Source of the DNA: Stenotrophomonas sp.
Lineage (GTDB): Bacteria; Pseudomonadota; Gammaproteobacteria; Xanthomonadales; Xanthomonadaceae
DNA length: 6,699 bases
Reading direction: 5' to 3'
NCBI GenBank assembly: GCA_003510825.1
Contig: DOKO01000195.1
Location: 1-6,699, forward strand
Shown: in pieces, positions 1 to 5,960 of the stretch
Layout of the letters: each line of letters starts with the position of its first letter
How positions within the stretch are numbered: the stretch's first letter is position 1
Made by a program: the position numbers and the translations under genes
Notes under the pieces: generated by a model
Seen by the model: the letters and a program-made list of their open reading frames with translations, nothing else
The model's database searches: none
What the model was told of the DNA's origin: nothing

Positions 1-957
1 GTTCCAGGCGGCGATGCCCTCGGCCACGGTGCGGGTACCGCCCACGCCGTACAGCTCGCCCGGATCGCGCTGCTCGATCTCGATCTGGCTGCCGTCCACG
101 GTGTCCATGTCCACCGTCGAGGACGGGGCCACGACCATGAACTTCACCCCGTGGTGGCGGGCGGCGATGGCCAGCTGGTAGGTGCCGATCTTGTTGGCGG
201 TATCGCCGTTGGCGCAGATGCGGTCGGCACCAACGATCACCCACTGCACCGCTCCGGTCTTCATCAGGTGCGAGGCGGCGGAATCGGCGATCAGGGTGGC
301 GTCGATGCCGTCCTGCTGCAGCTCCCACACGGTCAGGCGCGCGCCCTGCAGCCACGGCCGGGTTTCACCGGCAAAGACGCGGGCGATGCGGTGCTGGGCC
401 ATGCCGGCACGGATCACGCCCAGCGCGGTACCGAAGCCGGCGGTGGCCAGCGAGCCGGTGTTGCAATGGGTCAGCACGCCGCTGCCGGCGTCGATCAGGC
501 CCGCACCCAGCGCGCCCATGTGGCGGTTGGCGGCCAGGTCTTCCTCGGCGATGGCCTGGGCCTCGGCCTCCAGCAGCGCCTTCCAGTCGGCGCCGGCGGC
601 GGTCAGGCAACGGCGCATGCGGGCCAGTGCCCAGGCCAGGTTCACCGCGGTCGGGCGCGAGGCGTTCAGCCGCTGCAGGGCCGGTTCCAGCTGCTGCAGG
701 GCATGCGCGCCATCGGCAGCCTGCACCTCGCGTGCGGCCAGCACCACGCCCCAGGCGGCGGCAATGCCGATGGCCGGCGCACCGCGCACGGTCAGCGCGT
801 GGATGGCGGTGGCGACGTCGTCGCTGTCATGGCAGACCACGTGTTCGACCACGAACGGCAGCTTGCGCTGGTCGAGCAGTTGCAGGGCATCGCCGGTCCA
901 CAGGATCGGGCGGATGTGGTCGTAGCGGGCGTAGTCGAGGTCGGTGGCAGTGTTCAT
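1..957 (-). CDS. mtnA: Methylthioribose-1-phosphate isomerase (C-terminus cut by window edge)
   Basis: This cytosolic enzyme of the methionine salvage pathway isomerises 5-methylthioribose-1-phosphate to 5-methylthioribulose-1-phosphate. It belongs to the eIF2B-alpha/MtnA family. Reading leftward from the ATG at 957 gives 319 codons without a stop before base 1. The family is usually about 345-360 residues, so only the last few dozen are missing. Visible signatures are RGAPAIG at residues 58-64 (phosphate-site loop), HCNTG with Cys165 (catalytic cysteine, equivalent to B. subtilis Cys160), and GADRI with Asp245 (catalytic acid, equivalent to Asp240), followed by NGDTANKIGT at 250-259. All key residues are intact. 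The start is chosen because the protein begins MNTATDLDYARYDHIRP, typical of the family. No Shine-Dalgarno precedes it, but TACAAT lies six bases upstream, so the message may be leaderless. The DUF3011 gene ends 47 bp upstream. The identification is secure. Confidence 0.96.
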   Translation of the reverse strand, partial: MNTATDLDYARYDHIRPILWTGDALQLLDQRKLPFVVEHVVCHDSDDVATAIHALTVRGAPAIGIAAAWGVVLAAREVQAADGAHALQQLEPALQRLNASRPTAVNLAWALARMRRCLTAAGADWKALLEAEAQAIAEEDLAANRHMGALGAGLIDAGSGVLTHCNTGSLATAGFGTALGVIRAGMAQHRIARVFAGETRPWLQGARLTVWELQQDGIDATLIADSAASHLMKTGAVQWVIVGADRICANGDTANKIGTYQLAIAARHHGVKFMVVAPSSTVDMDTVDGSQIEIEQRDPGELYGVGGTRTVAEGIAAWN

Positions 958-963
958 GGGCCC

Positions 964-969
964 ATTGTA
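964..969 (-). promoter_or_regulatory. Candidate -10 box for a leaderless mtnA transcript
   Basis: On the minus strand TACAAT (5/6 match to TATAAT) is followed by GGGCCC and then the mtnA ATG. Transcription starting six to seven bases past the box would begin at or next to the A of the start codon. The lack of any purine-rich Shine-Dalgarno before this ATG fits. No good -35 hexamer is visible 16-18 bases upstream; that stretch is the stem of a SMAG-like palindrome. An out-of-frame ATG inside the box opens a three-codon frame whose TGA overlaps the mtnA ATG. Read-through from the DUF3011 gene is the alternative source of mtnA message. Confidence 0.35.
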
Positions 970-989
970 GGGCCACGCCCCGCGTGGTT
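967..989 (+). repeat. Degenerate solo SMAG-like REP palindrome
   Basis: GTAG at 967-970 is followed directly by a stem-loop: CCACGC (973-978), loop CCC, GCGTGG (982-987), extended by two G-T positions on each side. A GTAG tetranucleotide followed by a short stem is the layout of SMAG REP elements in Stenotrophomonas. The G-T pairs would be wobble pairs only in plus-strand RNA; in minus-strand RNA they become A-C mismatches. The element fills most of the 47-bp gap between the DUF3011 stop and the mtnA start. No T-tract follows, so it is unlikely to be a strong terminator. Confidence 0.5.
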
Positions 990-1004
990 GGAGCCTGCCC
1001 GGGC

Positions 1005-1757
1005 TCAATTCACCGAGAAATCGGCGCGGCAGCCGCCGTCCACCCAGATGCCGTTGCGGCTCCAGCCCCAGGTCTTGCCTTCCTCACAGGGCGTGCCGGA
1101 CAGCTGCTTGATGACCTTGGCCTCGGTGGAAATGGTGGCACCACAGAAACGCCGCCGCTTCGACTTGGATTCGCAGGTCAGCTTGCGGGCCACGTCGACG
1201 AAGCGACCCGCATCGTCGGCCACTTCGAAATCGCCCTGGCAGCCGCGGCTGGTCCAGACTTCATTGCGCTTGTAGCCCCAGCCCTGCCCTTCGCGGCATG
1301 GCAGCACCGAAAGCTGGCGCAGCAGTCTCACCGGCGCGCCATCCAGCCGCACCGGGCAGCTCTGCGGGCGGCCATTGGATTCGCAGCGCACCACGCGGCG
1401 CACCAGGTGCTTGCTCTTGCCTTCGCCGGCAGCCGCGGAGCTGGCGGTACCTTCAGCGCCGCGTGCACGGAATTCGGCACGGCAGCCCAGGGTCACCCAC
1501 ACGCCACTGCGGTCGGTGCCCCACTCACTGCCACGGATGCAGGTGTTGCTCGACAGCTGGCGCACCAGGTCGACGCCGTTGCTGACGTCGATATCGCAGT
1601 GCACCCAGCCCATGTCGCGCGATTCGCAGGTCACCACTTCGCCTTCGTAGCCCGCCGCCTGGGCAGACGCCGACGACGGCAGCACGCCGCCCCATATCGC
1701 CATGGAGTACACCGGTGCCGCGACGACAGCAAACCACTTGACCAAAGCATTCCCCAA
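1005..1757 (-). CDS. Secreted protein with three DUF3011 repeats
   Basis: The function of DUF3011 is unknown to me. The N-terminus is a Sec-type signal peptide: Lys7, a hydrophobic stretch from about 8 to 29, and probable cleavage after SASAQA near residue 34. The mature protein is three copies of one module at about residues 42-96, 123-177 and 193-248. Each has the pattern CES...C...(R/K)QLS..(P/T)C..G..WG...(N)G.WV..GC...F. The four cysteines per copy are evenly placed (44/54/73/92, 125/134/154/173, 195/205/224/243), twelve in all, which suggests two disulfides per module in the periplasm or outside the cell. A low-complexity Ala/Gly/Ser linker (97-120) joins modules 1 and 2. The frame opens with TTG at 1757, which lacks a Shine-Dalgarno. 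A second TTG at 1745 has GGGGA five bases upstream and leaves the signal peptide intact, so the true start may be there. No in-frame start lies further upstream before a long stretch of unlikely coding sequence. Confidence 0.9.
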   Translation of the reverse strand: MGNALVKWFAVVAAPVYSMAIWGGVLPSSASAQAAGYEGEVVTCESRDMGWVHCDIDVSNGVDLVRQLSSNTCIRGSEWGTDRSGVWVTLGCRAEFRARGAEGTASSAAAGEGKSKHLVRRVVRCESNGRPQSCPVRLDGAPVRLLRQLSVLPCREGQGWGYKRNEVWTSRGCQGDFEVADDAGRFVDVARKLTCESKSKRRRFCGATISTEAKVIKQLSGTPCEEGKTWGWSRNGIWVDGGCRADFSVN

Positions 1758-1800
1758 CGGAGCGGATGAACCACGATGCCAGTGTCCTGCATCAGGCGTG

Positions 1801-1830
1801 ATAAGACCATCATCGTGCTTGCTGAATCAA
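1801..1830 (-). promoter_or_regulatory. Candidate promoter for the DUF3011 gene
   Basis: In the 120-bp gap after epmA, the minus strand reads TTGATT (1825-1830, 4/6 to the -35 consensus), then 18 bases, then TCTTAT (1801-1806, 4/6 to -10). An A-rich stretch (AACAAAAACAA, about 1842-1852) lies just upstream, in UP-element position. The implied start near 1794 leaves a leader of about 40 bases. The gap's AT-richness relative to its surroundings supports a promoter, but both hexamers are weak. Confidence 0.33.
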
Positions 1831-1877
1831 GCGCGAAATCCGTTGTTTTTGTTCAGGCGCAGCGTGCGCGCGGTCGT

Positions 1878-2834
1878 TCAGGCGTGGGCGAAATCAAACG
1901 CAAGGACATCGGCGATGCGTGGCGTGCGGTTCATCGCCATCAGCAGGCGGTCCACGCCGACCGCCACGCCTGCACAGGCCGGCATCGCAGGCAAGGCGGA
2001 CAGCAGTGCCTCATCCAGCGCAGGCTGCACCTGGCCGCGTTCGTGCCGACGCTGCTGGTCGCGCTCGAAGCGCGCACGCTGTTCGCCGGCATCGTTCAGC
2101 TCGTGATAGCCGTTGGCGAGCTCGACCGCACCCAGGTACAACTCGAAGCGCTCGGCCAGCGGCGGCGTGCCCGCGCGGATGCGCGCCAGCGCGGCCTGGC
2201 TGGCCGGCCAGTCGTGGACCACGGTCATGACCGCGTCATCGAAGTGCGGTTGGATGCGATGGGTCATCAGCAGGTCCAGCCAGTCATCGCGGGTCAGGCC
2301 GACCGGGTCGATGTGCACCTCACCCAGCGCCGCGCGCAACGCCGCTTCGTCCGCATCGAACGGATCGACGCCGGCGTGCTGCTGGAAAAGTTCGCGGTAG
2401 CTGAGCACGTGCAGGGTTGCCGTGCGCCCGACCAGCGCCAGTGCTTCGCGCACCAGCTCGGCGGTTTCCTGCATCAGGCGATGGTGATCCCAGCCCACGC
2501 GGTACCACTCCAGCATGGTGAACTCGGGATTGTGGCGTCCACCCGCCTCGCCGTTGCGGAACACCCGGCCGAGTTCGTAGCAGTCGCCCACACCGGCGAC
2601 AAGCAGCCGCTTGAGCGGGAATTCCGGCGAGGTGCGCAGCCAGCGGCGGCGGCCACCGGCATCGACGTGGCCACTGAAGTCGGTATGGAAGCTGTCGATG
2701 TTCGGCTCGGTGTTGCCGGCCACCGACAGGATCGGCGTTTCCACTTCCAGCACGTCCCGCTCGGCAAAGAAGCGGCGCAGCAGCGCGTTGAGCGCGGCAC
2801 GCTGCTGCAGCGCGCGCATCAGGGCCTCGCTCAC
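1878..2834 (-). CDS. epmA: Elongation factor P--(R)-beta-lysine ligase
   Basis: EpmA (also called GenX, PoxA or YjeA) is a lysyl-tRNA synthetase paralogue. It activates (R)-beta-lysine as the adenylate and attaches it to the conserved lysine of elongation factor P, which helps ribosomes through polyproline stretches. The 318 residues match the E. coli protein (325) along their length and contain only the class II catalytic domain. The N-terminal anticodon-binding OB fold of LysRS is absent. Motif 1 region is at 20-34 (FFAERDVLEVETP). Motif 2 starts at FRNGE (92-96) and runs into HNPEFTMLEWYR (101-112). ERFELY and ELANGYHEL lie at 228-245. Motif 3 is GVAVGVDRLLM (289-299) with Arg296. Ala291 matches the E. 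coli alanine (A298) linked to beta-lysine preference over alpha-lysine. The start is GTG, with GGAGG at 2842-2846 seven bases upstream, inside the end of the GNAT gene. EpmB and EF-P are not in the window. Assignment is secure. Confidence 0.97.
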   Translation of the reverse strand: MSEALMRALQQRAALNALLRRFFAERDVLEVETPILSVAGNTEPNIDSFHTDFSGHVDAGGRRRWLRTSPEFPLKRLLVAGVGDCYELGRVFRNGEAGGRHNPEFTMLEWYRVGWDHHRLMQETAELVREALALVGRTATLHVLSYRELFQQHAGVDPFDADEAALRAALGEVHIDPVGLTRDDWLDLLMTHRIQPHFDDAVMTVVHDWPASQAALARIRAGTPPLAERFELYLGAVELANGYHELNDAGEQRARFERDQQRRHERGQVQPALDEALLSALPAMPACAGVAVGVDRLLMAMNRTPRIADVLAFDFAHA

Positions 2835-2846
2835 AGAATGCCCTCC
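2831..2846 (-). promoter_or_regulatory. Overlapping stop/start with internal ribosome-binding site (GNAT/epmA)
   Basis: GGAGG at 2842-2846 lies within the last codons of the GNAT gene and seven bases before the epmA GTG at 2834. The GNAT TGA (2833-2831) overlaps that start as GTGA, a 4-bp overlap. The arrangement supports GTG as the real epmA start and implies translational coupling of the two genes on one message. Confidence 0.85.
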
Positions 2847-3316
2847 GGGCGCGGATGGTCCAGCGGCAGGGTCAGCAGATCGCGGGTGTCATCGACGTAG
2901 CCACTGGCCAGGTACAGGCGCCGCGCCAGCTCGTTGTGGTGATTCACCTCCAGGCGCATGCGGCTGACACCGCGCCCGCGCGCACGCTGTTCGCAGGTGG
3001 CCAGCGCCTGCTTGCCACGGCCGCGGCCGCGCGCGCGGTGGGCCAGGTACAGCTCGTCCAGCAGCACGAAGTGACCGCCCTGCTCCAGGCTGAAACCCAT
3101 CGCGATCACTGCGTAGCCGCAGACCTCGCCCGCCTCATCCAGCCACAGCAACACTTCGCCGTTGCGCGGGTCGGCCAGCAGCGCATCGACGCCGCGGCGT
3201 ACGCGTGCGTCATCGAATTCGATCTTGTCCTCGGCGTAGAACTCGCGCATCAACGCGATCAGCACCTCCTCATCGGCGCGGGTGGCCAGGCGGAAATCCA
3301 GCGGGGCGGTCTGCAT
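2831..3316 (-). CDS. GNAT-family N-acetyltransferase
   Basis: A 161-residue single-domain acetyltransferase that should transfer the acetyl group of acetyl-CoA to an amine. The substrate cannot be read from the sequence. FRLATRADEEVLIALM (8-23) is the first strand and helix. VCGYAVIA (65-72) is the central beta region. Residues 84-95 (VLLDELYLAHRA) form beta-4 and run into the pyrophosphate loop RGRGRGKQAL (96-105), the R/Q-x-x-G-x-G/A acetyl-CoA motif A. NHHNELARRLYLASGYV (125-141) is the motif B region that closes the domain. The ATG at 3316 has GAGAGG seven bases upstream (3324-3329). The gene sits 52 bp after ligA and overlaps epmA by 4 bp, so it is probably co-transcribed and translationally coupled with epmA. 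Whether it acts on EF-P, on a ribosomal protein or on something unrelated is unknown. The family call is firm; no specific name is justified. Confidence 0.93.
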   Translation of the reverse strand: MQTAPLDFRLATRADEEVLIALMREFYAEDKIEFDDARVRRGVDALLADPRNGEVLLWLDEAGEVCGYAVIAMGFSLEQGGHFVLLDELYLAHRARGRGRGKQALATCEQRARGRGVSRMRLEVNHHNELARRLYLASGYVDDTRDLLTLPLDHPRPEGIL

Positions 3317-3338
3317 CGGGTGTCCTCTCGTGCATCAG

Positions 3339-3361
3339 GCCGGGCGCGCGCGGCGCCCGGC
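3339..3361 (-). terminator. GC-rich hairpin just after ligA (weak terminator or processing stem)
   Basis: A perfect 9-bp inverted repeat (GCCGGGCGC at 3339-3347, GCGCCCGGC at 3353-3361) with a 5-base loop starts seven bases beyond the ligA stop. No T-tract follows in the minus direction; the GNAT ribosome-binding site comes next. It therefore looks more like an attenuating or mRNA-end-protecting stem inside the operon than a full intrinsic terminator. Confidence 0.5.
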
Positions 3362-3368
3362 GGGGTCA

Positions 3369-5834
3369 TCATTCGTGTTCGGCCAGGTAGGCCAGCAGGC
3401 GGTCTTCATCCCACACCGGCACGCCCAGCGACTGCGCCTTGTCCAGCTTGGAGCCGGCCTCGGTACCCGCCACCAGGAAGCTGGTCTTCTTGGAGACACT
3501 GCCGGACACCTTGGCACCCAGTGCTTCCAGGCGGTCCTTGGCGGCATCGCGGGTGAGCTGGGACAGGGTGCCGGTGAGCACCACCGTCTGCCCGTCCAGC
3601 GGACCGGCCACGACTTCGGCCAGCGCCGGCGCCTTGGCCAGGATGTGCTGCATCTCGGTTTCCGCCGCCAGCAGCATCGCGCCATGGCCATCGGTGTCCA
3701 GCCACTGGGCGACTCCACGCGCGGTGTCATCGGGCAGGCCGGCATTGACGAACTGGCCATGCTCGGCATCGAGCACGGCCTGTGCGCTGGGCAGCACCGC
3801 CACCAGCTTTTCCGCACGCAGACGGGTGATGCCGGGAATCTCGGCTTCCACCAGCAGCTGGGCCAAATCCAGACCCTCGCGCAGCTTCGCGCTCGGCGGA
3901 TGGGCATCGCGGATGCGCACCTGGCCGACCTGCAGCAGCGCGTCGATGGCGTCCTGGTTGCCTTGCTGCTCGAAGAAGTGGCCCAGCGAGCGCGCCACTT
4001 CGCCACCGATGTCCGGCACGCGCTTGAACAGCGGCCACGGCAGGCGGCGGATCAGCGCCAGATCACCAAACCACAGCGCCAGCGCCTTGGCCGTGCTCTC
4101 GCCCACGTGCTCGATGCCCAGCGCGAACAGCAGCCGTTCCAGGCTGGCCTCGCGGCTGGCATCGATGGCGGCGATCAGGTTGTCGGCCCACTTGGTGGCG
4201 ATCTTCTTGGTGTTCCATTCAAACGCCGCCGGCTGCACCAGCGCCTGCGCACGCCACGCCGGGTCCTGGCCGTCGAGCTTGAGCACGGCCTTCAGCACGT
4301 CGCCACTGCCTTCGGCCGGCAGATGCGGCTTCAGGTTGTTGGCCAGCGCCGAGGGATCCTCCGCGTCGAGCACCAGTTTCAGGTGCAGCAGCTGGTCGCG
4401 GGTGAGCTGGTACAGATCGGCGACGCGCTTGACGATGCCGGCGTCGACCAGGGTTTCGATGTACTTGTCACCGAGGCCGTCGATATCCATCGCGCGGCGC
4501 GATGCGAAGTGCGCGATGGCTTCCTTGCGCTGCGCCGGGCAGGACAGTTCGCCCGAGCAGCGCCACGCGGCGGCACCTTCTTCGCGCACGATTTCCGAGC
4601 CGCACACCGGGCAGCGGGTCGGCATCTGCCACGGGGTAGTGCCCTGCGGACGACGGTCAAGGATGACGCTGACCACTTCGGGAATGACATCGCCGGCACG
4701 GCGCACGATCACACTGTCGCCCACGCGCACGTCCAGGCGTGCGATCTGATCAGCATTGTGCAGGGTGGCGTTGGACACGATCACACCGGCGACCGCCACC
4801 GGCGCCAGACGCGCGACCGGCGTTGCGGCACCGGTGCGGCCGATCTGGATCTCGATCGCCTCCACGGTGGTGCTCTGTTCCTGCGCCGGGAACTTGTGCG
4901 CGATAGCCCAGCGCGGTGCGCGCGAGACGAAGCCCATGGCCTGCTGGCCGGCGCGGTCATCCAGCTTGTAGACCACGCCATCGATATCGAACGGCAGGCC
5001 GTCGCGGCGCTCGCCGATGTCACGGTAATAGCCGAGCAGGCCATCGGTGCCGTCGACCACCTTGCACAGTCCGCTCACCGGGAAGCCCCACGCACCGAGC
5101 TGCGCCAGCGTGCCCGAATGGGTATCGGGCAGTTCACCGCCCTGCACTTCGCCGGTGCCGTAGGCGAAGAAGCTGAGCCTGCGCTGCGCGCTGATCTTTG
5201 CATCCAGCTGGCGCAGCGAACCGGCCGCGGCATTGCGCGGGTTGGCCAGTACCTTGCCACCGTGCAGGCGCGCGCGATCGTTGTAGGCCTCGAAATCGGC
5301 GCGTGCCATGTAGACCTCGCCGCGCACTTCCAGCACGTCCGGCCAGTCCTGGCCGTGCAGTCGCTTGGGGATGTCGCCGATCTCGCGCAGGTTGGCGGTC
5401 ACGTCCTCGCCGGTGCTGCCATCGCCGCGGGTGGCGCCCAGCACGAACTGGCCGTCTTCATAGCGCAGGCTGATCGCCAGGCCGTCCATCTTCGGTTCGG
5501 CCGAGAACCGTAGGCTGCGGCGGCCCAGGCGCTCGTCGATGCGGCGCACGAAATCGGCCACTTCCTCATCGCTGAAGGCATTGGACAGCGACAGCATCGG
5601 CACCGCGTGGCGCACCTCGGCGAAACGCCCGGACGGACGCGCGCCCACCTGCTGGGTGGGGCTGTCGGCGCGGGCCAGTTCCGGGTGTTCCTGCTCCAGC
5701 GCTTCCAGCTCGCGCACCAGCCGGTCGTAGTCGACGTCGGGGATCTCCGGCGCGTCCAGCTCGTGGTAGGCACGGTTGGCCTGGGCGATCTGCCGGCGAA
5801 GGTCTTCGGCGCGTTCGGCGGGGCTGGAGCTCAT
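3369..5834 (-). CDS. ligA: NAD+-dependent DNA ligase LigA, long form
   Basis: LigA seals nicks in DNA using NAD+ and is essential for replication and repair. The parts are in standard order: Ia domain (about 1-68, with the HELDAPEIPDVDYDRL NMN-binding region at 24-39), adenylation domain with KMDG at 115-118 (Lys115 is the adenylated lysine), RGDGSTGEDVT at 136-146, GEVYM (172-176), DGVVYK (285-290) and AIAHKFPA (310-317). The OB fold follows, then a zinc finger with Cys408, 411, 426 and 432, the same numbering as in E. coli. Helix-hairpin-helix repeats follow, and a C-terminal BRCT domain spans about 745-821. At 821 residues it is 150 longer than the 671-residue E. coli enzyme. The surplus lies wholly after the zinc finger: about 57 residues near 487-543 and about 90 near 640-735. 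Translation ends in tandem TGA codons. The start ATG has only a weak GGA five bases upstream and sits in a small hairpin. zipA, the usual upstream neighbour in enterics, is not adjacent here. Confidence 0.98.
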   Translation of the reverse strand: MSSSPAERAEDLRRQIAQANRAYHELDAPEIPDVDYDRLVRELEALEQEHPELARADSPTQQVGARPSGRFAEVRHAVPMLSLSNAFSDEEVADFVRRIDERLGRRSLRFSAEPKMDGLAISLRYEDGQFVLGATRGDGSTGEDVTANLREIGDIPKRLHGQDWPDVLEVRGEVYMARADFEAYNDRARLHGGKVLANPRNAAAGSLRQLDAKISAQRRLSFFAYGTGEVQGGELPDTHSGTLAQLGAWGFPVSGLCKVVDGTDGLLGYYRDIGERRDGLPFDIDGVVYKLDDRAGQQAMGFVSRAPRWAIAHKFPAQEQSTTVEAIEIQIGRTGAATPVARLAPVAVAGVIVSNATLHNADQIARLDVRVGDSVIVRRAGDVIPEVVSVILDRRPQGTTPWQMPTRCPVCGSEIVREEGAAAWRCSGELSCPAQRKEAIAHFASRRAMDIDGLGDKYIETLVDAGIVKRVADLYQLTRDQLLHLKLVLDAEDPSALANNLKPHLPAEGSGDVLKAVLKLDGQDPAWRAQALVQPAAFEWNTKKIATKWADNLIAAIDASREASLERLLFALGIEHVGESTAKALALWFGDLALIRRLPWPLFKRVPDIGGEVARSLGHFFEQQGNQDAIDALLQVGQVRIRDAHPPSAKLREGLDLAQLLVEAEIPGITRLRAEKLVAVLPSAQAVLDAEHGQFVNAGLPDDTARGVAQWLDTDGHGAMLLAAETEMQHILAKAPALAEVVAGPLDGQTVVLTGTLSQLTRDAAKDRLEALGAKVSGSVSKKTSFLVAGTEAGSKLDKAQSLGVPVWDEDRLLAYLAEHE

Positions 5835-5845
5835 CGGGATCCGAT
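5833..5845 (-). promoter_or_regulatory. Small hairpin over the ligA start codon
   Basis: On the minus strand ATCGG-ATC-CCGAT forms a perfect 5-bp stem with a 3-base loop. It includes the only Shine-Dalgarno-like bases (GGA) and the first two bases of the ligA ATG. Such a stem could moderate initiation. It is short, so it may be of no consequence. Confidence 0.3.
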
Positions 5846-5864
5846 ACTTCTGGGATGGCCGTGA

Positions 5865-5870
5865 ATTCTA
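5865..5870 (-). promoter_or_regulatory. Candidate ligA -10 box
   Basis: TAGAAT on the minus strand (5/6 to TATAAT) lies in an AT-rich island within very GC-rich DNA, about 30 bases before the ligA ATG. It would give a leader of roughly 24 bases. The hexamer 17 bases upstream (CGAGGC) does not resemble TTGACA. ATGACG is closer to consensus but lies 21 bases away, so the -35 is unassigned. Confidence 0.45.
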
Positions 5871-5911
5871 CCGCGCCCGCGCGTCAGGCCTCGTCATGCC
5901 CGCCCTGCTCA

Positions 5912-5940
5912 GGGTCGGATCCCCGAAGGGGCTCTGACCT
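5912..5940. repeat. GGGTC...GACCT imperfect hairpin repeat
   Basis: Arms 5912-5924 (GGGTCGGATCCCC) and 5928-5940 (GGGGCTCTGACCT) pair around a GAA loop, with four terminal G-C pairs at the loop, one mismatch and two G-T positions. I recall similar GGGTC(A/G)GA...GACCC palindromes scattered between genes in Stenotrophomonas, but I cannot verify the copy number here. There is no T-tract. It lies between the ligA promoter and the SMAG pair, so it is upstream of both divergent genes and not a gene-end terminator for either. Confidence 0.5.
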
Positions 5941-5960
5941 CGGCCGTGGATTGCCGCCCT

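Noticed and set aside
151..1275. A 374-codon plus-strand open frame across mtnA and the DUF3011 gene
   Set aside because: It lies opposite two well-supported genes, spans their intergenic gap and shows no family signature.
1631..1813. A 60-codon minus-strand frame with an ATG upstream of the DUF3011 gene
   Set aside because: It overlaps the DUF3011 signal-peptide coding region in another frame and has no ribosome-binding site or conserved character. It could at most be a leader peptide, which nothing supports.
1857..1869. A small GCGCA/TGCGC hairpin after epmA considered as its terminator
   Set aside because: Only 5 bp of stem, and in the minus direction it is followed by an A-rich stretch, not a T-tract.
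1785..2480. A 14-bp exact repeat (TCCTGCATCAGGCG) at 1785-1798 and 2467-2480
   Set aside because: One copy lies inside the epmA coding sequence. A single 14-base match is not surprising in a GC-rich window of this size, so it is not evidence for an operator.
2740..2760. Possible loss of the motif-2 glutamate in EpmA (FRNGE where E. coli has FRNEE)
   Set aside because: These coordinates are only approximate for the idea; the motif itself is at residues 92-96 (about 2547-2561). A glycine before the glutamate is, as I recall, common in GenX-type EpmA proteins, and the rest of the motif is intact, so it is not a defect.
1776..2900. A 374-codon plus-strand open frame opposite epmA
   Set aside because: It is the antisense shadow of epmA, with low-complexity His/Gln/Ala/Arg composition.
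3282..5513. A 743-codon plus-strand open frame lying opposite ligA
   Set aside because: Its sequence is the reverse-strand echo of strongly GC-biased ligA codons: rich in H, Q, R, G and A, with no recognisable domain. ligA on the other strand has complete family motifs.
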